A DNA stretch of 64,000 nt from SFWF01 sp045638145 (GTDB lineage: Bacteria > Bacillota > Clostridia > Oscillospirales > Acutalibacteraceae), in assembly GCA_045638145.1 (NCBI GenBank), contig JAZUAU010000004.1, positions 1 to 64,000 on the forward strand, given 5' to 3'. The notes beneath the pieces were generated by a model. It made no database searches and was not told where the DNA came from. It saw only the letters and a program-made list of their open reading frames with translations. Position numbers and translations under genes: made by a program. Of this stretch, positions 57,162 to 64,000 are shown one piece after another (position 1 is the first letter of the stretch; each line of letters opens with the position of its first letter).

Positions 57162-57269
57162 TTATTCACAAGTTTTAAAGTTTTTAACTGAGTTGTTAAC
57201 ATTTTTTTAGCGGAAATTGGCTTAAAATCAGCTTATACACCTTAAAAATGTTAATTAATATGTGGATAA
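57162..57269. promoter_or_regulatory. cluster of three DnaA-box-like sites
   Basis: TTATTCACA (57162-57170) and TGTGGATAA (57261-57269, reverse of TTATCCACA) fit the DnaA box consensus TTATNCACA; TTATACACC (57233) is one base off. They lie in a 300-bp, very AT-rich gap between convergent genes where no promoter is needed. May titrate or bind DnaA; see findings. Confidence 0.45.
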
Positions 57270-57376
57270 AGTTAATAACTTATGCGGTTGGCTATGTTTA
57301 CATAATCATTAAAAATTGTTGAAAAAGATAAAAAATTGCAACAATTTTCCATATGTCAATGGAAGGTGCTTGTGCA

Positions 57377-57715
57377 TTAAAGCAATATGTACGCTAGGGC
57401 GAGAATGAGTGTTTCGTCGGCAGACTCGTTTGAGAGTAAGAGTATCAGCCCGAGTAGGAGAAGAGAGTCCCCATTTTTAAGCATTTCGGGCAGATTAAGA
57501 TACTTCAAAAGTGAAGAAACCTGGTTGTTTCTTCCTGTCTCCAACGGTCTTGCAGCAGGCGTAGGGGAAGCCTTAATTTTCGGTGTTTCTTCCTCATTTT
57601 GCTTCGGTATGCTCACAAAATCAGGGAAGGGGAGTCGACTTTTGTGGGTTTTGATTGCAGATTCAAAAGCGTTTTGCTTCATTCTTTCAAATTCCTCGCG
57701 GCTCATACCGTCCAC
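57377..57715 (-). CDS. small protein with hydrophobic C-terminus, unknown function
   Basis: About 112 residues. I choose GTG 57715 because GAGGTG lies six bases before it; a TTG at 57736 overlaps the preceding gene. A charged N-terminal half (SREEFERMKQNAFESAIK) and a proline-rich linker lead to a C-terminal SLLLLGLILLLSNESADETL...ALAYILL segment, a Leu-rich acidic pattern seen in uncharacterised clostridial small proteins, possibly sporulation-linked. Third gene of a minus-strand trio with coupled spacing. Confidence 0.6.
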   Translation of the reverse strand: MDGMSREEFERMKQNAFESAIKTHKSRLPFPDFVSIPKQNEEETPKIKASPTPAARPLETGRNNQVSSLLKYLNLPEMLKNGDSLLLLGLILLLSNESADETLILALAYILL

Positions 57716-57725
57716 ACTCTTCACC

Positions 57726-58070
57726 TCACAGTTCAAAAAGGCCTAGTTTTGACAGCATAGGCGCCATATCGAGAAGCCGAAGCATTTTCACTGCCTTGTC
57801 AACCCTCGTTTGCCGTTCGGGTTGCAGATGGGGCTTTAAAGCAAGTAAAAGCCGTACCCGAGAATCGTCCTGATGCGGCTTTATCATTTCGGCAATTTTT
57901 GCAATGCTGCTGATATCGGGTATAGACGGTTCGGGCTCGGCAGTTGTGGGTGCAGGCTGCGGTAGGGAAGCGGCGCTGCCTCCAAAAATACTTTCTGCCA
58001 TAGCCTTAATTTTTTCCATACCTTGAGGATCAGAAAGCAGCGCACCAAGTTGCTCTGTCATATCTGGCAT
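57726..58070 (-). CDS. small helical protein, unknown function
   Basis: 114 residues beginning MPDMTEQLGALLSDPQGMEK, with a Pro/Ser-rich linker and a helical second half (VRLLLALKPHLQPERQTRVD, VKMLRLLDMAPMLSKLG). SD AAGGTGA. Between the two other small genes with very short gaps, so they form an operon. No known family is recognised. Confidence 0.65.
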   Translation of the reverse strand: MPDMTEQLGALLSDPQGMEKIKAMAESIFGGSAASLPQPAPTTAEPEPSIPDISSIAKIAEMIKPHQDDSRVRLLLALKPHLQPERQTRVDKAVKMLRLLDMAPMLSKLGLFEL

Positions 58071-58074
58071 TTTA

Positions 58075-58248
58075 TCACCTTCCGCCCATCATTTTAATGA
58101 TTTTTTGAGCTTCCGCGCTCGATAAAAATTGCTTTCGAGCCGTAGGGTCGCGCATAAGAGAATCAAGCAATTGCCTTTCTTCGGGTGAGAGCTTTGAAAT
58201 GAGAGCCTCTGGATTGGTATTTTTCAGTATGTTATCAGAATTATTCAC
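58075..58248 (-). CDS. 57-residue helical protein, unknown function
   Basis: Product about 57 residues (MNNSDNILKNTNPEALIS...LSPEERQLLDSLMRDPTARKQF...KIIKMMGGR). GTG 58248 is five bases after AAGGTGA; another GTG at 58257 overlaps that SD. First gene of the trio. It shares a short pattern (LLDSLMRDP / LGALLSDP near an EKIK/QKII helix) with its neighbour, so the two may be distantly related. Confidence 0.6.
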   Translation of the reverse strand: MNNSDNILKNTNPEALISKLSPEERQLLDSLMRDPTARKQFLSSAEAQKIIKMMGGR

Positions 58249-58319
58249 TATAATCACCTTGCAAAATGTAGTTTAATATACTATATGAAGCATAAATTTA
58301 AGTATGAATGGAGAAAATG

Positions 58320-58796
58320 ATGTATATACTTGTAATTTCGGATACTCACGGCAGGGTGAGTGAGATTGAAAAGGCAATCGAAGCCCATCCCGAAATAAAG
58401 CATATCTTTTTTCTTGGCGACTGTGTCAGAGACATGGAAGACATTCCTCTTGTATATACCGATAAGATCTATCACATAGTCGAGGGAAACTGCGATGGCT
58501 ACACTGAATATAAATCTTCAGACGTGGTAGAGCTTTACGGTAAAAGAATTTTCTTTACCCACGGGCATAACTTCGGCGTGAAATCAGGGCCCGAAAAGCT
58601 TTATGCCGAAGCCGAAAGGCAGAATGCCGACCTTGTACTCTACGGCCATACCCACGCGGCTATTACAGAGTATGCTGATGGGCGACATTTTGTGAATCCC
58701 GGCTCACTTTATTCGGGAGCCTCCGGTTTTCGGTCCTATGCTATAGTGGATATTACAGAAAGAGGCATTATGCCTAGCATTATAAAAACCTCTTAA
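58320..58796 (+). CDS. YfcE/MJ0936-type metallophosphoesterase
   Basis: Calcineurin-like phosphoesterase of 158 residues with ordered metal motifs VISDTHG, FLGDCVRD, VEGNCDG, FFTHGHNFG and GHTH. The family hydrolyses phosphodiesters, natural substrate unknown. ATG 58320 (SD GGAG at 58310, spacing 6) is preferred to the ATG at 58308. It stands between the small-gene trio and the glycan operon. Confidence 0.9.
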   Translation: MYILVISDTHGRVSEIEKAIEAHPEIKHIFFLGDCVRDMEDIPLVYTDKIYHIVEGNCDGYTEYKSSDVVELYGKRIFFTHGHNFGVKSGPEKLYAEAERQNADLVLYGHTHAAITEYADGRHFVNPGSLYSGASGFRSYAIVDITERGIMPSIIKTS

Positions 58797-58814
58797 ATAC
58801 AGTAAATATATATC

Positions 58815-58880
58815 TTGCAAAAATAGGCTATTTGTGGTAAAATAGCAACAAAGTGAGTTAGTGTCACTTTTTGTTAGAAA
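58815..58880 (+). promoter_or_regulatory. promoter and attenuator-like leader of the glycan operon
   Basis: TTGCAA-17 bp-TAAAAT (58815-58843), expected start near 58850, then AAAGTGA/TCACTTT hairpin (58851-58871) with a T run at the very 5' end of the transcript: a terminator-like structure upstream of the coding region. Confidence 0.55.
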
Positions 58881-58941
58881 ATGCATAAAAAACTGTGCCT
58901 CTTGTGGGGGTTGCCGGCAGAGGACTGTGTGGGTTGAATAT

Positions 58942-60819
58942 ATGAAAAAATATACTAATAAACTTGATATAGACAGCATTCGCAAGATAATTATAATGAT
59001 AGTACTTGATGTTATCGGAATCGTTGGTTCCTTCTTTTTGGCTATCTGGGTCAGACACGATTTCAGCATCAACGATATTCCCGCAGAAAAGCTTACTATG
59101 TTCAGCGAAACGGTATTCGGATGGGCAATAATTGCAGTTATTGTTTTTGCGATATTTAAGCTTTATAACCGTATATGGAGCTACGTCAGCGTTGACGAGC
59201 TTTTCAGGATTTTGTCCGCCTACGCAGTGCTTATCGTAATAGGCTCACTGTATTTCAACCTTTCAGGAATGAGAGAGGTAATGTGGCTGTCCTATTTTGT
59301 GCTTGGTGTAGTATTCAGCTTCATTTGCACCGTGCTTATTCGCTTCTCGTATAGGGTCGTTATAACAACCGTACACGATTTTGAAGGTAGACTCGACAGC
59401 ACCGGCAAGGATAACGTTTTGATTATTGGCGCAGGTCAGGCAGGAAGAAGTCTTGTTAACGAGTTTAAAACAAGCGCTTATCTCGGCAAAAATCGCGTTT
59501 GCTGTATGATAGACGATGACCACAGTAAAATCGGCAAAACCCTACTTGGAATTCCCGTTGCCGGAGATAGACATTATATTGCCGAGGCGGTAAAAAAATA
59601 CAATATCAATAAGATAATTTTTGCCATTCCGAGTATCAGTCCCAAGGAGAAGAAAGAGATTCTTGATATTTGCAGTCAGACCGCCTGCAAGGTACAGGTT
59701 GTTCCCGGTATGTATCAGTTTCTTAACGAAGAGGTAACCGTTTCCAAACTCCGTAAGGTAGACGTTGTAGACCTTCTCGGACGCGATCCCATAAAGGTTA
59801 ATACAGAAGAGATTCTCGGCTATGTGTCAAACAAGGTAATTATGGTAACGGGCGGCGGTGGCTCAATCGGGAGCGAGCTTTGCCGTCAGATTGCAAAGAG
59901 CAATCCTAAAACCCTGATTGTTTTTGATATTTATGAAAATAATGCTTATGCAATCCAGCAGGAGCTGCAGAGAACCTACCCAAACCTTAATCTCATAACC
60001 CTTATCGGTTCGGTAAGAAACACAGCAAGACTTGACAAGGTGCTTGGCAAGTACAAACCCGATATTGTCTTCCACGCCGCTGCTCACAAGCATGTACCGT
60101 TAATGGAGGAAAGTCCCAACGAAGCGGTTAAAAACAATGTTTTCGGAACATATAAAATGGCAAAAGCTGCCGTAAAATACGGCGTAAATAAATTTGTGTT
60201 AATCTCTACCGACAAGGCGGTTAATCCCACAAATATTATGGGTGCGTCAAAGCGACTTTGTGAAATGGTAGTTCAGATGATGAACCGCGAGAGTGACACC
60301 GAGTTTGTTGCCGTTCGTTTCGGAAATGTGCTCGGCAGTAACGGAAGCGTCATACCGCTATTCAAACAGCAGATAGAAGAGGGTGGACCCGTAACCGTAA
60401 CTCATCCTGAAATTATCCGCTACTTTATGACTATACCCGAAGCAGTATCACTTGTACTTCAGGCTGGTTATTATGCAAAGGGCGGGGAAATTTTTGTTCT
60501 TGATATGGGTGATCCTGTCAAGATTGACACAATGGCAAGAAATCTTATAAAGCTTTCGGGATATGAGCCCGATGTTGATATAAAGATTGTCTACACGGGG
60601 CTAAGACCGGGCGAAAAGCTTTATGAAGAGCTCCTTATGGATGAAGAGGGCTTGCAGGAGACTGCAAACCGTCTAATTCATATAGGAAAGCCTATCGAAA
60701 TGGACGACGAAAAATTCAAGGAGCAGCTACTGCGGCTTGAAGAGGCTTATAAGGTTGAAGCCGAAGACATGAAGCAGATTGTTGCTGAAATCGTTCCTAC
60801 CTATCAACTCCAAAAATAA
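58942..60819 (+). CDS. CapD/PglF-type membrane nucleotide-sugar 4,6-dehydratase
   Basis: About 625 residues. Four N-terminal transmembrane helices and a CoA-binding-like Rossmann domain (VLIIGAGQAGRSLVNEF) precede an SDR domain with MVTGGGGSIGSELCRQI (about residue 302), FHAAAHKHVPLMEESP and the active-site segment LISTDKAVNPTNIMGASKR, where Met replaces the usual SDR Tyr as in PglF/FlaA1. It probably makes UDP-4-keto-6-deoxy-GlcNAc. Start placed at ATG 58942; an in-frame GTG at 58861 lies in the leader hairpin, and GTG 58927 is another option. First gene of a three-gene glycan operon. Confidence 0.88.
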   Translation: MKKYTNKLDIDSIRKIIIMIVLDVIGIVGSFFLAIWVRHDFSINDIPAEKLTMFSETVFGWAIIAVIVFAIFKLYNRIWSYVSVDELFRILSAYAVLIVIGSLYFNLSGMREVMWLSYFVLGVVFSFICTVLIRFSYRVVITTVHDFEGRLDSTGKDNVLIIGAGQAGRSLVNEFKTSAYLGKNRVCCMIDDDHSKIGKTLLGIPVAGDRHYIAEAVKKYNINKIIFAIPSISPKEKKEILDICSQTACKVQVVPGMYQFLNEEVTVSKLRKVDVVDLLGRDPIKVNTEEILGYVSNKVIMVTGGGGSIGSELCRQIAKSNPKTLIVFDIYENNAYAIQQELQRTYPNLNLITLIGSVRNTARLDKVLGKYKPDIVFHAAAHKHVPLMEESPNEAVKNNVFGTYKMAKAAVKYGVNKFVLISTDKAVNPTNIMGASKRLCEMVVQMMNRESDTEFVAVRFGNVLGSNGSVIPLFKQQIEEGGPVTVTHPEIIRYFMTIPEAVSLVLQAGYYAKGGEIFVLDMGDPVKIDTMARNLIKLSGYEPDVDIKIVYTGLRPGEKLYEELLMDEEGLQETANRLIHIGKPIEMDDEKFKEQLLRLEEAYKVEAEDMKQIVAEIVPTYQLQK

Positions 60820-60848
60820 CAGCAACTTACAAAAGGGGGATTTTTTAA

Positions 60849-62051
60849 GTGAACATTCCGTTTTCGCCTCCGGACATGTCCGAAAACGAGGCAAGAGAAG
60901 TTTACGAAACCATACTTTCGGGTTGGATTACAACCGGTCCGAAAACTATTGAATTTGAGCGTCAGATATCCGAATATTGCGGTACGAACCGTGCAGTTTG
61001 TCTCAACTCTGCAACCGCCGCACTCGAGCTTACCCTTCGTATGCTCGGTATCGGTGAGGGTGACGAGGTAATCATTCCCGCATACACCTATACCGCGAGC
61101 TGCAGCGTAATTTGTCACGTTGGCGCAACACCCGTTATGCTAGATGTTGCAAAGGATAGCTTTGAGATGGATTATTCCCGTCTTGCCGACGCAATAACCG
61201 ACAAAACAAAGGCAATTATACCCGTTGATATTGCAGGAATTGTTTGTGATTTTGATAAAATTTATGCCGCAATAAATGAAAAGAAGAGCCTTTTCAAAGC
61301 ATCTAACGAAATTCAGAAAAAAATCGGCAGAGTAGCCGTTATTTCCGACTGTGCACACGGCTTCGGCGCAGAGCAAAAAGGCAAGAAAGCAGGTCTTATT
61401 GCAGACTTTACCTGTTTCAGTTTCCATGCTGTAAAAAATCTTACAACCGCAGAGGGCGGAGCGGTTACCTGGAATCCCCCGCTTGGGCTTAACGATGATG
61501 AATTCTATAGAGGAATTCAGATTTACTCTCTACACGGACAGACAAAATCTGCCCTCAGTAAGAATCAGCCCGGTGCTTGGGAGTATGATATCATCGGACC
61601 TTATTATAAATGTAATATGACCGACATTATGGCGGCAATCGGACTTGCACAGATTAAGCGTTACGATGCTATGCTTGCACGCCGTCATGAGATTATAAAG
61701 AAATACAACGCGGCTTTTTGTAATATCGGCGTAAAGCTTCTTACCCACACGGGAGAGGATTTCCGTTCCAGCGGTCACCTTTATCTTGTTCGCGTAGACG
61801 GGGCAGACGCAGCCACCCGTAACGAGATTATAGTTAAAATGGCAGAAGCCGGAATCGCCTGCAATGTCCACTATAAGCCTCTTCCTATGCTGACCGCCTA
61901 CAAGAATCTAGGCTTTGATATAAAAGATTATCCGAATGCATACGCTCAGTATGAAAACGAGATAACCCTGCCACTTTATTCTCGCCTTACTGATGAGCAG
62001 TTAGATTATATTATTGAAAACTTTGTTAGAATTGTCGGAGAATATAAATGA
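60849..62051 (+). CDS. DegT/DnrJ/EryC1/StrS (PglE-like) sugar aminotransferase
   Basis: PLP aminotransferase of 400 residues with Lys196 in SFHAVKNLTTAEGGA as the expected Schiff-base residue; IPFSPPDMSENEAREVYETI and GDEVIIPAYTYTASCSVICH are typical. With the dehydratase upstream it likely produces a UDP-4-amino-4,6-dideoxy sugar. GTG start 60849, SD GGGGGATT. Overlaps the next gene by four bases. Confidence 0.9.
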   Translation: MNIPFSPPDMSENEAREVYETILSGWITTGPKTIEFERQISEYCGTNRAVCLNSATAALELTLRMLGIGEGDEVIIPAYTYTASCSVICHVGATPVMLDVAKDSFEMDYSRLADAITDKTKAIIPVDIAGIVCDFDKIYAAINEKKSLFKASNEIQKKIGRVAVISDCAHGFGAEQKGKKAGLIADFTCFSFHAVKNLTTAEGGAVTWNPPLGLNDDEFYRGIQIYSLHGQTKSALSKNQPGAWEYDIIGPYYKCNMTDIMAAIGLAQIKRYDAMLARRHEIIKKYNAAFCNIGVKLLTHTGEDFRSSGHLYLVRVDGADAATRNEIIVKMAEAGIACNVHYKPLPMLTAYKNLGFDIKDYPNAYAQYENEITLPLYSRLTDEQLDYIIENFVRIVGEYK

Positions 62052-62728
62052 TAAAGTGGGAAAATTTACCAGATGAAATGAAAAACGTCAAGGTAAAGGA
62101 ATACTATGATGCCCTTCGTAAAAGGGCATTTTCCTTAGTTTTAAAAAGAGCATTCGATATATTTGCTTCAGCTCTTCTCATTATTCTTCTCTCTCCCGTA
62201 ATGCTGGTGCTTGCCATTTGGATAAAATGCGATTCCAAGGGTCCCGTTTTTTACAGAAGTGAGAGGGTAACGAGATATAATAAGCCATTTAAAATTTTCA
62301 AATTCCGCACAATGGTAACGAATGCCGACAAAATGGGCTCGCTTATCACCGTTTCGGGCGATAGCCGAATTACAAAGGTCGGCGCGAAAATCCGCCATTC
62401 AAGGCTTGACGAAATTCCTCAGCTTTTCAATGTCTTTATCGGCGAGATGAGCTTCGTGGGCACCCGCCCCGAGGTTAGACGCTATGTTGACGCCTATACC
62501 GACGAAATGATGGCAACCCTGCTTCTTCCCGCGGGTATTACCTCAACCGCATCCATTAATTATAAGGATGAGGATACCGTTATGAAGGAGCTTACCGACA
62601 AGGGAATGAGTGTTGACGAGGCTTATATCGACCACGTTCTCCCTGATAAGATGAAATATAACCTTGAATATACCAAAACCGCAGGTCTGTTTAAAGACAT
62701 TGCAATCTGCGTAAAGACCGTTATATAA
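62048..62728 (+). CDS. PglC/WcaJ-like sugar-phosphate transferase
   Basis: 226-residue phosphoglycosyl transferase: membrane re-entrant helix (FDIFASALLIILLSPVML), then WIKCDSKGPVFYRSERV, FKFRTMV and RHSRLDEIPQLFNVFIGEMS with the catalytic Asp-Glu pair. Transfers a sugar phosphate from the UDP-sugar onto undecaprenyl phosphate, starting a surface glycan. The trio of dehydratase, aminotransferase and this enzyme mirrors PglF-PglE-PglC of bacillosamine pathways; the acetyltransferase PglD is not present here. uppP at 47819 recycles the carrier. Confidence 0.9.
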   Translation: MIKWENLPDEMKNVKVKEYYDALRKRAFSLVLKRAFDIFASALLIILLSPVMLVLAIWIKCDSKGPVFYRSERVTRYNKPFKIFKFRTMVTNADKMGSLITVSGDSRITKVGAKIRHSRLDEIPQLFNVFIGEMSFVGTRPEVRRYVDAYTDEMMATLLLPAGITSTASINYKDEDTVMKELTDKGMSVDEAYIDHVLPDKMKYNLEYTKTAGLFKDIAICVKTVI

Positions 62729-62777
62729 CAAAAAGAGTTGTCTTAAGGGTACAACCCGTAAGACAACTCTTTTTGTT
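62727..62777. terminator. long bidirectional terminator
   Basis: AAAAAGAGTTGTCTTA and TAAGACAACTCTTTTT with GGGT/ACCC inside, over 20 nearly perfect base pairs, between convergent genes. Confidence 0.9.
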
Positions 62778-63537
62778 ACCCAAGCGCAACATCGAGCGCC
62801 ATCATAAGAAGAAAGCCAAGGCAAAAGGAGAGAATGGCTTTTTTGTCGGTTTCGTCCTGTGCTTCGGGCACAAGCTCTTCTATAACTACATAAAACATAG
62901 CACCAGCTGCAAAGGCGAGGAGAAACGGCAGTATGGAGATATACCTGTAAAGCAAAAGGGCAAGAGCGGCGCCGATAGGCTCTACTATACCCGAAAGCGC
63001 CCCAATAAGAAATGCTCTTTTTCGGCTTTTGCCGGAGGAATAAAGCGGCATTGAAATTATAGCCCCCTCGGGCAGATTCTGAAGCCCTATTCCTGTCGCA
63101 AGGGCCAAAGCAGAGGCGGCAGTTATATCGGTACTGCCTGAAAGAAGCCCCGCATATACAGCTCCTACTGCAACCCCCTCGGGCAGATTGTGCAGGGTTA
63201 CGGCAAGGACGAGCATAGCAGTGTGTTTAGAGGTGCCGCCCCTTTCGCATATATTGCCGAGAGGAATAAATTTGTCGGTCAAAAGAAGCGCCAATATACC
63301 AAAGAAAAATCCTGCAGCCGCAGGAATAAAAGCCAACGTGCCGAGTGCCGAGGCTGCATCAATCGCGGGAATGAGCAGACTCCATACAGATGCAGCTACC
63401 ATAACTCCTGCCGCAAAGCCCGACAAAAACCGCGTCAGAGATAATCTCACTCCGCCGCGCATAAAGATAACTGAAGCGGCACCGATTACGGTACCAAACA
63501 GCGGAATAAAGATTCCGATTAGTGTATCTAAAAGCAA
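62776..63537 (-). CDS. ZIP-family metal transporter
   Basis: 253-residue, eight-helix divalent metal (Zn/Fe/Mn) transporter with the two signature motifs LHNLPEGVAVG and LQNLPEGAIIS in helices IV and V and VVIEELVPEA near the end. Start TTG 63537 preceded by GTGGTGA. A 12-bp perfect inverted repeat lies just upstream, in the gap to the divergent MATE gene, a possible operator. Confidence 0.9.
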   Translation of the reverse strand: MLLDTLIGIFIPLFGTVIGAASVIFMRGGVRLSLTRFLSGFAAGVMVAASVWSLLIPAIDAASALGTLAFIPAAAGFFFGILALLLTDKFIPLGNICERGGTSKHTAMLVLAVTLHNLPEGVAVGAVYAGLLSGSTDITAASALALATGIGLQNLPEGAIISMPLYSSGKSRKRAFLIGALSGIVEPIGAALALLLYRYISILPFLLAFAAGAMFYVVIEELVPEAQDETDKKAILSFCLGFLLMMALDVALG

Positions 63538-63560
63538 TAAATCACCACATTAGGAGTAAA

Positions 63561-63588
63561 AATATAATATATCCCGATATATTATATT
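63561..63588. promoter_or_regulatory. perfect 12-bp inverted repeat, candidate operator
   Basis: AATATAATATAT (63561-63572), CCCG, ATATATTATATT (63577-63588). It lies 24 bp upstream of the ZIP start and 41 bp before the -35 box of the MATE promoter. A metalloregulator binding site is plausible; it is not a classic Fur, Zur or MntR consensus. Confidence 0.5.
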
Positions 63589-63628
63589 AAATGTATCAAA
63601 AAAGGTTAAAAAATACTGTTTTTGGGGG

Positions 63629-63657
63629 TTGAATTATTGTTTGGTTGGGTTTATAAT
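63629..63657 (+). promoter_or_regulatory. promoter for the MATE gene
   Basis: TTGAAT, 17 bp, TATAAT; SD GGGGGTG six bases before ATG 63698. Confidence 0.6.
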
Positions 63658-63697
63658 GCAGGGGAGGATAATTCTAGTATAGTTCGGGGGTGTCTAT

Positions 63698-64000
63698 ATG
63701 TTTAAACGAAAACAGATAGATATGGTAAATGGTCCGGTATTAAAAAATATGATAATATTTGCGATTCCTGTTATGCTTGCAAGCCTTATCTCAATTGCCT
63801 TCAATGCGCTTGACCTTGTTTTTGCAGGTCAGTTTTGCGGAACAGAGGGCTTAACTGCGGTAGGCTCAACAACGGCACTCACTTCGCTTATAACAAGCCT
63901 GTTTTTGGGGCTTGGAGTCGGAGTAAATGTTGCTATGGCGCATGCAATCGGCTCAAAAAATGAAGAGGCGGTATCGAGGGTCGTACATACTGCGATTTCG
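63698..64000 (+). CDS. MATE-family efflux transporter, 3'-truncated by window edge
   Basis: First 101 codons of a MATE exporter: MFKRKQIDMVNGPVLKNMII, then membrane helices with MLASLISIAFNALDLVFAGQ, FCGTEGLTAVGSTTALTSLI and LGLGVGVNVAMAHAIG, typical of the DinF/NorM superfamily. Such proteins use ion gradients to extrude cationic drugs or metabolites. It diverges from the ZIP gene across the palindrome at 63561. Confidence 0.9.
   Translation, partial: MFKRKQIDMVNGPVLKNMIIFAIPVMLASLISIAFNALDLVFAGQFCGTEGLTAVGSTTALTSLITSLFLGLGVGVNVAMAHAIGSKNEEAVSRVVHTAIS

Noticed and set aside
57102..57376. Chromosomal origin oriC
   Set aside because: Only two consensus DnaA boxes plus one near match, no dnaA, dnaN or gidA nearby; reported as a DnaA-box cluster only.
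1..64000. Prophage or complete transposon
   Set aside because: No integrase, transposase, capsid, portal or terminase genes were seen; only small non-autonomous repeats.

Overview
This 64 kb window looks like chromosomal DNA from an anaerobic, endospore-forming Clostridia, most likely a gut Oscillospirales/Ruminococcaceae-type bacterium. Support comes from the complete spoIIIAA-AH operon and spoIID, a low-GC Gram-positive style of ribosome binding site and sigma-A promoter, tryptophan T-box control, a minimal SufC/SufB pair, GlgC/GlgD glycogen synthesis and meso-diaminopimelate dehydrogenase. The placement is inferred from gene content; no 16S gene is present. I found no tRNA, rRNA, CRISPR array, transposase or prophage.

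Layout. 1-2.8 kb: 3' part of a secreted DNRLRE-domain protein plus a lipoprotein. 2.9-8.4 kb: argH, dgt (minus strand), murA, a YycJ-like metallo-hydrolase and rlmH. 8.4-9.1 kb: a duplicated leader-RNA element, a palindrome array and the rpmG leader. 9.1-13.1 kb: rpmG-secE-nusG-rplK-rplA and rplJ-rplL, with secE carrying an unusual membrane extension. 13.4-16.1 kb: a NagA-like amidohydrolase and a ceramidase-like protein. 16.1-19.7 kb: sufC-sufB, an S1-domain protein and an Mrp-type Fe-S carrier. 19.9-33.2 kb: mostly minus strand, a membrane protein, (spoIID on plus), hisS, mgsA, minD-like, mrdA, mreDCB, tsaD, rimI, a low-molecular-weight phosphatase and polA. 33.2-41.2 kb: dusB, yebC, an uncharacterised minus-strand gene, spoIIIA operon and an Asp23 protein. 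41.2-48.6 kb: second copy of the leader-RNA element, REP-like palindromes in front of a broken SHOCT gene, T-box/trpB, glgC-glgD-glgA and uppP. 48.7-53.6 kb: a cassette with a basic leader peptide, a full-length DNRLRE metalloprotease and a lipoprotein, bounded by a 42-bp imperfect direct repeat (19 bp exact). 53.7-58.8 kb: rplM-rpsI, a palindrome-rich island, ddh, a short minus-strand transcription unit, luxS, a DnaA-box-like cluster, three small unknown genes and a phosphodiesterase. 58.8-64 kb: a Pgl-like glycan initiation trio (dehydratase, aminotransferase, sugar-phosphate transferase), a ZIP metal transporter and the start of a MATE exporter.

Most of the window is housekeeping. The most unusual material is (i) the two DNRLRE proteins that share a nearly identical front half but have unrelated C-terminal effector-like ends, each followed by its own lipoprotein, the second sitting between direct repeats; (ii) a promoter-hairpin-terminator-SD-ATG element present twice with partly compensatory stem changes, each time in front of an ORF starting MSKNI that has been destroyed by palindromic repeats; (iii) a 223-residue SecE; (iv) a short minus-strand transcript with a 13-codon ORF next to luxS; and (v) a DnaA-box-like cluster beside three conserved-looking small genes of unknown function.
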